From NCBI GenBank assembly GCA_041664345.1, contig JBAYKX010000007.1, positions 1 to 64,000 of the forward strand: 64,000 bases of DNA, in the 5' to 3' direction. Under the pieces are notes generated by a model. It had not been told where the DNA came from. It did no database searches and was given only the letters and a program-made list of their open reading frames with translations. The position numbers were made by a program, and so were the translations under genes. Below are positions 1-8,759 of the stretch, in pieces. Source of the DNA: GWE2-40-63 sp041664345 (lineage in GTDB: Bacteria; Bacteroidota; Bacteroidia; Bacteroidales; SZUA-534). The stretch's first letter is position 1. Each line of letters begins with the position of its first letter.

Positions 1-1420
1 ACTTGCAAACGTAACGGTCGGGGCCTAAACTGTCAACTATGTTAAAACCATCTATTGCCACGGTAATGGTATCGCTCTGAATGGAGTATCCTAAAGAGTC
101 CGTGACGGTAACTGAATATTGCCCAGCATCAAAAATAGGTATGGTAGATGAAACTTGTGTACTACCCTGCCATAAATAAGTAAAATCAGTATGTAATCCA
201 GTATCCCACCAAATGGTATCTCCAAAGCATATAGTAGTATCTGTTCCGCTGATGGGATAAGATATTTCTGGATAAATTACGTTAATGGTGTCGCTGCTGG
301 TAAAGCCAAAAATGTCGGTAACCGTGACGCTGTAGGCATCCCTCCGGGATACGGTGATAGCCGAATCCGAGGAGACAGTGGACCATTGGTAGCTGACATA
401 CCACGGCTGGTGAGCCATTATGGAAGTATCGCCAAAACCATTTCTAACTATTATATCTTCCCCTAAATTAATCGGTGGGGTGTATCTATTCTGGAAATAT
501 TTATGAATCTTAGTTGCTTCATCACTTGTGATTTTTGTTTCAAATAGCAATAATTCAGCAATATTTCCGGTCCAGTATCTACTACCTAAATTTCGTAATT
601 GACCAAGAGTTAAATCAGGTATTAAGGTGGGTGTATTTTTATAACCACCTAATATTTTATAGGTTGGAAGTAAGCTAAAATTTGTTTTTAAAACATTATT
701 GATTACTGTTGAATTAAGATAAGTTGTAACAATATTTGTTGTTCCGTTCTGGCCATAAAAGATATCAGAAATAGTTTTTCCGGTCAATAGGCCAGGCGAA
801 CCGTCTCCAGTAAAAACGGATGCTTTTGTATAGTTTAATAAAATAAAAACAGATCCAATAGAAATAGATGAGTCATAATAGAAATAGTCGTTAAGGCCAT
901 CAAAATATATTACACTATTATTATTTAATGTTTCGGTGTTTTCCTTTAATAGAGGCTTTGAGGTTGCCACGTTTTGATAAAATGTTTTTGAAGAATCGGT
1001 TTTATCATACCATTTTTCGATAAAACCGTTTATATCATGTGAAACTCCATAATCGGCAGAAAACCAACCATTAATGGTTGAAATACCCTTTGGGGAAAAG
1101 GTTTCGAAACTTTTTGTACTTGACCAATTTGAATTATCTGCTTTTGCTTTCCAATAATATGTTTTATTAAATTCTAAATTAGTATAGGTAAACTTATTTG
1201 CTATTATATCTGATATAATTGTAGAACTTGCAAAATTTTGATTGTCTGATATTTGAAATGTATAGGTCTGAGCATCGGTTATTGGATTCCAAACAAATTC
1301 AACAACTGTATCTGTTACAAAACCAATATCTTTCGGGAAAACAGGATCAACCTGCTGCTGTGCATTTAAAAAAAAATTAAATGAAAAAATAAAAAAAGCT
1401 ATAAAATATTTTTTTAACAT
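1..1420 (-). CDS. Secreted multidomain surface protein (FnIII + LamG-like + PKD/SprB-like), partial
   Basis: The reading frame is open from an ATG at 1420 to the window edge, about 473 codons, with no stop, so the C-terminus lies outside. Residues 1-22 form a signal peptide (MLKKYFIAFFIF, then a hydrophobic run ending NAQQQ). Residues about 25-105 look like a fibronectin type III domain (Y.F.I SDN, YYWKAKA). Residues 110-310 resemble a LamG/concanavalin-like fold (FDGLNDYF, WTGNIAELLLF). From about 315 on there are PKD/SprB-like repeats (YSVTVTD seen twice, GDT.W). Such proteins in Bacteroidota are usually exported by the type IX system through a C-terminal sorting domain, which would be outside the window. 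It is divergent from the glycosyltransferase at 1546. Function is inferred from domains only. Confidence 0.75.
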   Translation of the reverse strand, partial: MLKKYFIAFFIFSFNFFLNAQQQVDPVFPKDIGFVTDTVVEFVWNPITDAQTYTFQISDNQNFASSTIISDIIANKFTYTNLEFNKTYYWKAKADNSNWSSTKSFETFSPKGISTINGWFSADYGVSHDINGFIEKWYDKTDSSKTFYQNVATSKPLLKENTETLNNNSVIYFDGLNDYFYYDSSISIGSVFILLNYTKASVFTGDGSPGLLTGKTISDIFYGQNGTTNIVTTYLNSTVINNVLKTNFSLLPTYKILGGYKNTPTLIPDLTLGQLRNLGSRYWTGNIAELLLFETKITSDEATKIHKYFQNRYTPPINLGEDIIVRNGFGDTSIMAHQPWYVSYQWSTVSSDSAITVSRRDAYSVTVTDIFGFTSSDTINVIYPEISYPISGTDTTICFGDTIWWDTGLHTDFTYLWQGSTQVSSTIPIFDAGQYSVTVTDSLGYSIQSDTITVAIDGFNIVDSLGPDRYVCK

Positions 1421-1545
1421 ACTTTTAAACTGAACGGTAAAATTAATAAACCCTCTCGAATTTAATTTCTATTTTTGACGGAACACAACTATTGCATTAT
1501 AAGTGACAATATACAAGTTACTTTAAAAACCTACAAAAACAAAAT

Positions 1546-2457
1546 ATGTTTAAAACTCCAATCCTGATAATTTTATTTAATCGTCCCGAATGCTCTCAGC
1601 AAGTTTTAAGGGTGCTTCAACACATTAAACCTGCCGAAATATATATTGCCGCCGATGGCCCTAGAACAAATAACATTAATGATTTTACTCAATGTACTAA
1701 AACAAGAGCTGTTTTTGGTAACATCGATTGGAATTGTAAAGTAAACCGCCACTATCAAGAATCAAATTTGGGCTGCAAACTTGGCGTAATTGAAGCAATA
1801 AACTGGTTTTTTGAATCTGTGGACATGGGGATTATTTTAGAAGATGATATTGTTCCAGATTTGAGTTTTTTCCCTTACTGTGAAGAGTTATTGTTAAAAT
1901 ATGAAAATGATTCAAGGATTATGATGATTAGTGGTCATAATCCTATCGATACTTTGAATAATGGTTTCTCTTATGTTTTTTCAAAAATTGGAGCAATTTG
2001 GGGATGGGCTACTTGGAAAAGAGCCTGGAAGTTAAATGACTTCAATTTAACTTTTTGGCCAGAAATAAAAACAACAAATATTTTAGAAAATAGTTTTTTA
2101 ACTTTACCACAATATAATTATCGCAAACAAACAATCGATTTAGTATATGAACAAAAAATAGATACATGGGATTATCAATGGACATATTCTCGATTAATCA
2201 ACTCCGGTTTATCAATTGTTCCATGTAAAAACTTAATAAAAAATATTGGTTTTGGATTCGATGCAACTCATACTAAAAATGCTGATTCTATATTTATTTT
2301 TCAAAATTCATTGCCTATGATCTTTCCAGTTAAACACCCTTACTATATTTTACCTGATTACAAATTTGATTTTTCTGTTTATGAAAATACGGTTAAAGGT
2401 AAAAGTCAAAATATCCTACTCCAAATTATTAAAAAAGCAAAAAATATTTTCAAATAA
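1546..2457 (+). CDS. Glycosyltransferase-like protein (GT-A fold, HlpA-like)
   Basis: A 303-residue protein starting with a GT-A type strand (TPILIILFNRPE) followed by ADGPR, a pattern seen in proteins often annotated as hemolytic protein HlpA-like or nucleotide-diphospho-sugar transferases. IILEDDIVPD near residue 100 is the likely acidic metal/nucleotide-binding motif, and WGWATWKRAW near 160 is typical of this group. It is the first plus-strand gene of the polysaccharide locus and probably transfers a sugar during surface glycan assembly in the cytoplasm. Donor and acceptor cannot be read from sequence. The ATG at 1546 follows a 125-bp divergent spacer. Confidence 0.72.
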   Translation: MFKTPILIILFNRPECSQQVLRVLQHIKPAEIYIAADGPRTNNINDFTQCTKTRAVFGNIDWNCKVNRHYQESNLGCKLGVIEAINWFFESVDMGIILEDDIVPDLSFFPYCEELLLKYENDSRIMMISGHNPIDTLNNGFSYVFSKIGAIWGWATWKRAWKLNDFNLTFWPEIKTTNILENSFLTLPQYNYRKQTIDLVYEQKIDTWDYQWTYSRLINSGLSIVPCKNLIKNIGFGFDATHTKNADSIFIFQNSLPMIFPVKHPYYILPDYKFDFSVYENTVKGKSQNILLQIIKKAKNIFK

Positions 2458-2573
2458 CTATAAAAGACAAATTTGTTTAATTAAGTAAAAAACCATAAAT
2501 TATGTTAAGACAAATTAAAGATAGAATAAGAGAATCATTGCTCAATTAAACTGATTATGGTTTAAAAAATTTA

Positions 2574-3203
2574 TTGTCAGAAAATATTTTAAGCCAATAT
2601 ATAAATGGTTATAAGTATCTTCCAATTTCCAATTCAGCATTGGACTTTTACTCTATTAATATGATAATTAATGATATTGCCATCAATAATAGAAAAAGCA
2701 TTATAGAATTTGGTTCTGGGGTGTCAACAATAATAATTGCGCGATTTTTAAAAAAGGAAAAAATAGTGGCTCATATCTATTCTGTAGATAACAATATAAA
2801 TTGGCACAACTCATTGATTCATATAATAAAAGAAGAAGAATTAACAGAATACATTACATTTATACATGCTGAATTATGTGTTAGTAATATAACCTTGAAT
2901 AAATTATTATGGTTCAACACAACAATAATTCAAGATTCAATAGGTGATAACACCTTCGACATGGTGATAATAGATGGACCAGAAGCACATCGTCAAGACT
3001 TAGCCCTATCACGATACCCTGCCTTGCCCTTTATTTATAACTATTTAACCCCGAACTATTCTATATTCATCGATGATGCAAATCGTGTAGGCGAGATGAA
3101 AATTATTGAAATGTGGGGAAAAATGTATAAAATTCAATTTAAAAAAATTAGTAAAACACTTGGTGTTTGTGTAAATGGGGAGTCATTCAATTTTATTTTA
3201 TAA
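2574..3203 (+). CDS. Class I SAM-dependent methyltransferase, N-terminus cut by an in-frame stop
   Basis: The frame encodes a Rossmann methyltransferase: IIEFGSGVST is motif I, IYSVDN the acidic ribose-binding strand, DMVIIDGPEAH motif IV and FIDDANR a later strand. The frame does not begin at 2574: an ATG at 2502 is in the same frame and gives 15 codons before a TAA at 2547-2549, after which the frame is open to 3203. The residue replaced by the stop could have been Gln (CAA to TAA). Translation could restart at TTG 2574 or at a later ATG; otherwise this is a fresh pseudogene. Its stop overlaps the ATG of the GT4 gene (TAATG), as in an operon. The methylated substrate, presumably a glycan, is unknown. 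Confidence 0.6.
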   Translation: MSENILSQYINGYKYLPISNSALDFYSINMIINDIAINNRKSIIEFGSGVSTIIIARFLKKEKIVAHIYSVDNNINWHNSLIHIIKEEELTEYITFIHAELCVSNITLNKLLWFNTTIIQDSIGDNTFDMVIIDGPEAHRQDLALSRYPALPFIYNYLTPNYSIFIDDANRVGEMKIIEMWGKMYKIQFKKISKTLGVCVNGESFNFIL

Positions 3204-4351
3204 TGAATGTTTTATTTATTTCACACGATTCTGGTTTATATGGTGCTAACCGTTCTTTGTTATCCTTGGTTCAAGGTTTAAAACAATTTGGTGTTAATAG
3301 TTATGTTGTTTGTCCCTCCGAAGGTGATTTTACTGAAGAATTGCATAGACAAGGCATTCATTGTAAAATTATTCCCATTCAACTATGTATGGCAAAATAT
3401 GATACTGGCAATAAAATATCCATCTTTCTTAGACGAATGTATGAAGTATTGGCTAGGTTTTATAATACTCTCAAAGTACTTCCAACACTTGCTAAATATG
3501 CCTATTCTAATAACATTGATTTGGTATATACCAATTCTTCGGTTACGATAATGGGTATCTTATTGGCAAAAATTATAAAAAAACCACATGTTTGGCATTT
3601 TCGTGAATTTGCAAAACTTCATTATAACTACAAACTTGATTTTCCGATTTTCATATATAATAAATTAATACGCAGCTCAAATGCTAACGTGTTTATATCC
3701 AAAGCACTTAAAAACTATTTTATAAACAAAAACAAGCTCAACTGCAATAATTATATTATTTATAATGGAATTTATCCTGAAAACCAATTATCAATCAATA
3801 AAGCCATATCAATAAGCAAAGACTATATTTTTCTAATGGTTGGGTTAGTTTCAGAAAACAAAGGGCAGATGGATGCTATAATGGCAATCAGTGAGGTTAT
3901 CAAAAAGTATCCTAAAACAAAACTCTTAATAATAGGAGGCGGAGATATTGAAACTTGTCAAAAGCTTATTGCGGAACATCAATTGTTCAATAATGTTGAA
4001 TTTGTTGGTTATATCACCGATGTGGATAAGTACTATAAAGAAAGTGATGCCTTATTAATGTGCTCAAAATATGAGGCGATGGGACGGGTAACGGCTGAAG
4101 CAATGTCACATGGTTTACCCGTAATAGGCCGGGATTCTGGTGGCACATCAGAACTTATAAATCATAACAATACCGGGCTTTTATATGTTGGTAGTGTTAA
4201 ACAATTGAAGGAAATGATGATTCTGTTGATGGAGAACAATGATTTGCATGACCGAATTAGAGTAAATGCATTCAAGTTTGCTAAAGAAAACTTTACCGTC
4301 GAAAAGTATGTTCAAAATGTTTTTCGTGTTATTCAAGAAGCCCTCCAATAG
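3203..4351 (+). CDS. Glycosyltransferase family 4
   Basis: About 382 residues from ATG 3203, which overlaps the preceding TAA by one base; the frame extends upstream but MNVLFISHDSGLYGANRSL is the typical GT4 N-terminus, with the glycine-rich loop. The C-terminal GT-B half carries LVSENKGQ (donor-site strand), LLIIGGGD, and EAMGRVTAEAMSHGLPVIG, the E-x7-E donor-sugar nucleotide signature of GT4, followed by GGTSELI. It probably works at the cytoplasmic face of the inner membrane, adding a sugar to a lipid-linked glycan. It is the last gene before a 330-bp accessory junction. Confidence 0.88.
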   Translation: MNVLFISHDSGLYGANRSLLSLVQGLKQFGVNSYVVCPSEGDFTEELHRQGIHCKIIPIQLCMAKYDTGNKISIFLRRMYEVLARFYNTLKVLPTLAKYAYSNNIDLVYTNSSVTIMGILLAKIIKKPHVWHFREFAKLHYNYKLDFPIFIYNKLIRSSNANVFISKALKNYFINKNKLNCNNYIIYNGIYPENQLSINKAISISKDYIFLMVGLVSENKGQMDAIMAISEVIKKYPKTKLLIIGGGDIETCQKLIAEHQLFNNVEFVGYITDVDKYYKESDALLMCSKYEAMGRVTAEAMSHGLPVIGRDSGGTSELINHNNTGLLYVGSVKQLKEMMILLMENNDLHDRIRVNAFKFAKENFTVEKYVQNVFRVIQEALQ

Positions 4352-4479
4352 TTGAAATAAAAACTAAAATTTAATAGTCTTTAATTTCTTTCTTAATAAA
4401 GTACCTGAAAGTACATACATTTGTAAATTGTAAAAAGTATTTATTCGTACACCTAAAGAACGTTTTACAACTTGAATAC

Positions 4480-4487
4480 TATATTTG
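4480..4487 (+). promoter_or_regulatory. Candidate Bacteroidota -7 box TATATTTG
   Basis: TATATTTG fits the TAnnTTTG consensus. It lies just before the AlbA_2 gene remnant, so it is probably an orphan promoter left from the intact gene. No clear TTTG lies 19 bases upstream. Confidence 0.4.
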
Positions 4488-4499
4488 TATGCAAACTAA

Positions 4500-4678
4500 A
4501 ACCATTAGAAACACAGAACACAGAATACAAGCGCGAATGGAACGATGAATACCTGAAATGGATATGCGGTTTTGCCATTGCCTTTTTACTATAAACATCC
4601 ATCGAAACCCCACCATAAAAATATAGCCGATATTTTTTAAAGCTGGGTTTATTGGATTTCTACAAAACTCGGTGAGCA
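4500..4678 (+). pseudogene. Remnant of an AlbA_2/HATPase_4 gene
   Basis: About 74 bases around 4506-4580 match 6392-6466 with only about three differences. They encode the first residues of the intact gene at 6383 (QNTEYK..WNDEYLKWICGF). Shortly after, a stretch near 4608-4655 resembles the HATPase_4 part of the same gene (the ADIFFKAGF region near 7340). About 860 bases in between are missing and stops are present. It is therefore a 5' stub plus an internal scrap of a second, deleted copy. The rest of the 4352-4678 spacer shows only the -7 box at 4480. Confidence 0.7.
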
Positions 4679-5869
4679 CTAAAAATTGACCAGAAAATCG
4701 AGCAAGGTAAAATGTATGATGCCTTTATAGGTGTTAAGAGCTGATATTGAATCAAATGACACAACATATTTGGGATAATTGTCATTAAGTAATAGTAAAT
4801 TTCCAAATTCCCGCTCAATGGTTTTAGGGCTGTCTAACAAATAGCAAACCTGCACATAAATTTTTTCATTGTTTTTTATAGCAATAAAATCAATCTCCTT
4901 TTCATTTGAATATCCAATACTTATCTTAAAACCTTTATTCCGCAAATGTAAAAAAACAATATTTTCAATTATTTTTTCTATATCCTGCATCTTAAAGCCA
5001 ACAATTGCATTACGTAAACCAATATCTTCAAAATAATACTTTTCACCAACTTCAAATTGCATCTTACCGTGTATATCCGTTCTTTTTACTTTGTTCAAAA
5101 AATAGGCATCTTCCAAATACGATAAGTAATTAAGAATTAGGGCAACATTCTTAATAATATTTTGCGATTTCAAATATTTCGAAATCTTATTGGCCGAGAA
5201 TAAACTCCCTGTATTATCGGCGATAAATCTTAATAAATCGGTTAAAAACCGTGGATCCCTTATGCTGTGCCTATTAACCACATCGCGGAACAAAATGGTC
5301 GAAAATATATTATTAAGGTATTCAAACCGGATTTTTTCATCGTCGGGTAGGTGCATTAAATAAGGTAGTCCACCATATTTAATATATTTTAATAGCGTTT
5401 CCTGTGTGGGGTTTAATTTATGAAAACTACAAAATTCATTAAAATTAAGGCTGCCTATGTGAACAATAATCTGTCGGCCCGACAAATACGTTGCTAATTC
5501 GCTGGAAAACATGTTGGCATTGCCGCCTGTAATAAATAAGTCAAACGTTTCTTTTTTATAAAAACTCCGTAATACTTTTTCAAAACCATCAATCTCCTGT
5601 ACTTCATCAATAAAGACATAATTAATTCCTTTTTTTTCGTTTTTTAAAATATAGTCATTTAACTGTTGATGATTTTTTATTCCATCGAACAAATAGTCTT
5701 CCTTATCAATAAAAATAATGTTAGCATCAGTTTCATTGCGCTTTATTTCCTCTGCCAGCAATTGTAAAACCGAGCTTTTACCAACCCGTCGTTGTCCTGT
5801 CAATACCTTTATTAGGGCTTTATTAATAAAGGGTCTTATGGCGTCTAAATATAGTTTCCTAATAATCAT
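4679..5869 (-). CDS. AAA_14/DUF4143 ATP-binding protein (1 of 3)
   Basis: About 396 residues. The N-terminal AAA_14 ATPase has LTGQRRVGKSSVL (Walker A), YVFIDEVQEIDGFEK (Walker B, DEVQ) and ITGGNANMFSSELATYLSGR (sensor region). The C-terminal DUF4143 part has the nuclease-like KEIDFIAIKNNEKIYVQV, a PD-(D/E)xK-like D...K pattern. I chose ATG 5869 over an upstream TTG at 5896 because a TATATTTG box at 5898-5905 would put the transcription start near 5892. These ATPases are very common in Bacteroidota and archaea; their role is unproven, with defence or mobile-element links suggested by context. It is on the strand opposite to the glycan genes. It is related to 23651-24919 over the whole length. 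Confidence 0.82.
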   Translation of the reverse strand: MIIRKLYLDAIRPFINKALIKVLTGQRRVGKSSVLQLLAEEIKRNETDANIIFIDKEDYLFDGIKNHQQLNDYILKNEKKGINYVFIDEVQEIDGFEKVLRSFYKKETFDLFITGGNANMFSSELATYLSGRQIIVHIGSLNFNEFCSFHKLNPTQETLLKYIKYGGLPYLMHLPDDEKIRFEYLNNIFSTILFRDVVNRHSIRDPRFLTDLLRFIADNTGSLFSANKISKYLKSQNIIKNVALILNYLSYLEDAYFLNKVKRTDIHGKMQFEVGEKYYFEDIGLRNAIVGFKMQDIEKIIENIVFLHLRNKGFKISIGYSNEKEIDFIAIKNNEKIYVQVCYLLDSPKTIEREFGNLLLLNDNYPKYVVSFDSISALNTYKGIIHFTLLDFLVNF

Positions 5870-5897
5870 GTCTATATTATATAAATTATAAAACAAC

Positions 5898-5905
5898 CAA
5901 ATATA
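5898..5905 (-). promoter_or_regulatory. Promoter -7 box TATATTTG of the DUF4143 gene
   Basis: On the minus strand TATATTTG lies 28 bases before the chosen ATG. A TTCG (three of four matches to TTTG) is found at 5925-5928, exactly 19 bases upstream, which fits the Bacteroidota -33/-7 spacing. Confidence 0.5.
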
Positions 5906-5957
5906 TATTATTTATGCGATATAACGAATAAAATACATCGTAAATAGATTCATATAA

Positions 5958-6184
5958 CTTACATTTGCAGGGCAACCGCATTTAAAAAAATCCCGGAGGG
6001 ATTAAATATGAACGGCGAAGCCCTCACGCAAGTAATAGCCCCGGCTTAAAAGCCGGGGTATATTAATTTCAGGTATAAAATCGGCGCATGCAGTATAGAT
6101 TTTTTGAAATGATGTACAATACATGCGCCGAAAATGTGAATTTAAAATTTTGATTCTTAAATGCGTTTGCCCTGCTTACATTTG
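5958..6184. mobile_element. 207-bp MITE-like element with 18-bp terminal inverted repeats and 10-bp target duplication
   Basis: The element spans 5968-6174. Its left end CAGGGCAACCGCATTTAA matches the reverse complement of the right end (6157-6174) at 17 of 18 positions. It is bracketed by the direct repeat CTTACATTTG at 5958-5967 and 6175-6184, as expected for a target-site duplication. Inside are two further hairpins: CCCCGGCTTAAAAGCCGGGG near 6042, and a GGCGCATG..CATGCGCC pair near 6083-6129. No gene is inside, so it is non-autonomous. The target duplication contains TACATTTG, a promoter -7 box. Confidence 0.82.
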
Positions 6185-6198
6185 TACTAATTTTGGTT

Positions 6199-6239
6199 TT
6201 TGATTATTCTTTTGACCAAATGGCAAAAGAATAATCAAA
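6199..6239. terminator. Perfect 16-bp inverted repeat, 9-base loop
   Basis: TTTGATTATTCTTTTG at 6199-6214 pairs perfectly with CAAAAGAATAATCAAA at 6224-6239. The stem is AT-rich, so it may be an operator or a weak terminator rather than a classic rho-independent one. Confidence 0.45.
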
Positions 6240-6310
6240 TACATTCACAGGTGTTTTATTGTCTGCCACAATAGTTTTACATTATATTGGAGTTTTGCTA
6301 ATTTTACAGC

Positions 6311-6376
6311 ATGACAAAGGAGGAATTATTTCGGCTCATAAATAACGGCGAAAACGAACAGGTAGAATTTAAATAA
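6311..6376 (+). pseudogene. N-terminal stub of an AlbA_2-type gene (21 aa)
   Basis: ATG 6311 opens a frame of 21 residues ending TAA at 6374. The peptide (MTKEELFRLINNGEN, then EQVEFK) matches the usual first lines of AlbA_2 (Schlafen-type) proteins, whose VEFK motif begins the domain. It stops just before the GTG of the intact paralogue at 6383. It looks like the leftover start of another family member. Confidence 0.6.
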
Positions 6377-6382
6377 AGATAG

Positions 6383-7729
6383 GTGGAAACCCAGAACACA
6401 GAATACAAACGCGAATGGAACGATGAATACCTGAAATGGATATGCGGTTTTGCCAATGCCCATGGTGGTAAATTATACATTGGGATTGATGATTCCGGTG
6501 AGGTTCATGGTTTATCAAATGCAAATAAATTGTTGGAAGATATACCCAATAAAATTGTTAATTACCTGGGAATTATTGCTGAGGTAAATTTACTGGGAAG
6601 GGAACCTGATTATTATATTGAAATTATTGTTTCTCCTTCTGATGTTCCGGTGTCATACAAAGGCATTTATCATTTACGGTCAGGGACTACTAAGCAGGAA
6701 TTAAAAGGAAGCGCACTTACGCAGTTTTTATTAAAAAAGGCAGGAAAATCATGGGACGATTTGGTTTGTGAAAATGCCAGTTTGGATGATATCGACCCGA
6801 AAGCTGTTCAATATTTTATAAGTAAGGCGATGCAAAAAAAGCGTGTAGCCGACAATATAAAAGACGAACCCCTACCCATACTATTGGAAAACCTGAATTT
6901 GATGAAGAAAGATGGAAGCATTAAAAATGCAGCAATCCTCTTATTTGGGAAAAAACCTATGCGCTTTATTCCATCGGTACAGTTTAAAATAGGAAGATTT
7001 ATTAATAGTGATGATGACCTACGTTTTCAGGATGTTATTGAAGGCAACATCTTGGAAATGACAGATAAAGTAATGGAAATTTTATATTCGAAATACTTAA
7101 TTCATCCTATTTCATATGACAAGTTACAAAGAATTGAAGCCCCTGAAATGCCCGATGAAGCATTGCGCGAAGCTATTTTTAATGCCATTATTCACAAAGA
7201 CTATACAGGCACATCAATACAACTAAGCGTTTATAATGACAAACTTATACTTTGGAACGAAGGCCGTTTACCGGAAGGATATACTATAGAAACCTTGTTA
7301 AGCAAACATCCGTCAAAACCGTTCAATAAAAAAGTTGCTGATATATTTTTTAAAGCTGGCTTTATTGAAGCCTGGGGGCGTGGTATTTCAAAAATAGTAA
7401 ATGCATTTAATAATGCCGGTCTGGTTACTCCTGTATTTGAAGAAACGATGGGTGGGATTATGCTTACCATCTTTAGGTCAAAGATAAATGAGCGGGTAAA
7501 TGAGCGGGTAAATGAGCGGGTAAATGAGCGGGTAAATATATTTTCAGATACAGAAAGTAATATTATTGATCTGCTTACACAAAATGGGCAACTAACTCAA
7601 AAAGAAATAGCACAAGAATTAAATAGGTCGGAGCAATATATTCGAAAAGTAATAAAAAAATTTAAGGATATGGGTGTCTTAAAAAGAATAGGCTCCGACA
7701 AAGTAGGTTACTGGAAAATATTAAAATAA
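6383..7729 (+). CDS. AlbA_2 / HATPase_4 / winged-helix putative transcriptional regulator (1 of 2)
   Basis: 448 residues from GTG 6383. Residues 1-110 form the AlbA_2 (Schlafen AlbA) DNA/RNA-binding domain (TEYKREW, GGKLYIGIDD, YLRSGTTKQEL-like). Residues about 225-360 form the RecG-type HATPase_4 domain (EALREAIFNAIIHKDY, EGRLPEGY, EAWGRGISKI). A linker then carries four NERV repeats. Residues 390-448 are a winged helix (NGQLTQKEIAQELNRSEQYI, then GYWKIL). Such COG2865 proteins are predicted regulators, with unproven targets. It ends 5 bases before the wzm start, so it is probably cotranscribed with the exporter. A paralogue at 9198 has the same layout. Confidence 0.83.
   Translation: METQNTEYKREWNDEYLKWICGFANAHGGKLYIGIDDSGEVHGLSNANKLLEDIPNKIVNYLGIIAEVNLLGREPDYYIEIIVSPSDVPVSYKGIYHLRSGTTKQELKGSALTQFLLKKAGKSWDDLVCENASLDDIDPKAVQYFISKAMQKKRVADNIKDEPLPILLENLNLMKKDGSIKNAAILLFGKKPMRFIPSVQFKIGRFINSDDDLRFQDVIEGNILEMTDKVMEILYSKYLIHPISYDKLQRIEAPEMPDEALREAIFNAIIHKDYTGTSIQLSVYNDKLILWNEGRLPEGYTIETLLSKHPSKPFNKKVADIFFKAGFIEAWGRGISKIVNAFNNAGLVTPVFEETMGGIMLTIFRSKINERVNERVNERVNERVNIFSDTESNIIDLLTQNGQLTQKEIAQELNRSEQYIRKVIKKFKDMGVLKRIGSDKVGYWKILK
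7487..7534 (+). repeat. Four exact 12-bp tandem repeats (AATGAGCGGGTA)
   Basis: Four identical 12-base units encode a 4-residue repeat (NERV) in the linker between the HATPase_4 and winged-helix domains. The unit length keeps the frame, so copy-number change would alter only the linker length. Confidence 0.95.
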
Positions 7730-7734
7730 ATCCT

Positions 7735-8561
7735 ATGCAACCAACCATTGAATACCGTATTAAGCCCCCCAAAGGGTTGTCGCTAAATTTGAAAGAAATT
7801 TGGCAGTATAAAGAGTTGTTTTACTTTTTTACCTGGCGCGATATAAAAGTAAAATACAAACAAACAGTTCTTGGTTTTCTATGGGCAGTGTTGCAACCAT
7901 TTTTAACCATGTTGATATTTGCCTTCTTTTTTGGAAATCTTTTGAGGGTTCCATCCGATGGCCTCCCCTATCCCATTTTTGCTTTTTCGGGATTGTTTAT
8001 CTGGAATGTGTTTGCCGGTGGGCTAACTTCCTCGGCAAACAGTATGGTGAGCAACGCCAATATCATAAAAAAAATTTATTTTCCACGGCTCATTATCCCC
8101 ATGTCGAGTATCCTGGTTTCGGCATTCGATTTTTTTATGGCTTTTGCTGTATTTGTTGGGCTAATGATATATTATCACATTGCCTTTTCGTGGATGTTAT
8201 TTGTTTACGTCCGGCATCACTGCTATTAACCATAGTTACTGTTTTTGGAGCCGGTAGTTTGTTGGCTGCCTTAAATGTAAAATACCGCGATTTTCGATAC
8301 ATCATCCCCTTTCTGGTGCAAGCACTTATGTTTTTAACCCCGGTAATTTATCCGGTTTCAATAATTACCTATCCCTGGGCAAAATATTTAATAGCTTTAA
8401 ACCCAATGAGTGGGGCTGTAAATTTAATGCGGGGAGCCCTGATTCAATCGCCACCCGATATGCAACTGCTTTTGATAAGTGTAATAAGTGCCGTTGTTTT
8501 GTTTTTTGCGGGGTTATTATATTTTAAAAAAACCGAAGCCTATTTTGCCGATATTGCTTAA
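7735..8561 (+). pseudogene. wzm: ABC transporter permease for polysaccharide export (Wzm type), frameshifted
   Basis: Two overlapping frames together make one permease. The first (7735-8229) carries the amphipathic start TWRDIKVKYKQTVLGFLWA and membrane segments to SWMLFVYV. The second frame continues from about 8200 with RPASLLLTIVTVFGAGS, then NVKYRDFRYIIPFLVQ and the last helices, to 8561. A one-base loss around 8200-8215 explains the switch. An intact protein of about 275 residues is expected for ABC2_membrane/Wzm. It should pair with the Wzt ATPase at 11502 to export a lipid-linked O-antigen-like glycan. No slippery heptamer was seen, so programmed frameshifting is unlikely; sequencing error cannot be excluded. 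Confidence 0.82.
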
Positions 8562-8715
8562 AGTATTTACCGTAACGCCGCACTCCCGTTCGGTGATAAC
8601 TGCTTAACATTCTACCAAGGAGCAAAACGTTCCTTGCTCATTTACTTTCATCCTCCTAAAAATCACATTTATGTAATTCTAAAGAAACCTTTCTAAAATA
8701 TGATCCATATAACAC

Positions 8716-8723
8716 TATATTTG
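8716..8723 (+). promoter_or_regulatory. Candidate -7 box TATATTTG
   Basis: TATATTTG precedes the toxin-antitoxin-like remnants and probably drove them. No TTTG is seen at the expected distance. Confidence 0.35.
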
Positions 8724-8759
8724 TATTAAGGTATAACACGTTCAAAAAGATATTCTAGG

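Noticed and set aside
8200..8215. Programmed -1 frameshifting in wzm
   Set aside because: No slippery heptamer or clear downstream stem was seen; a simple deletion or read error explains it better.
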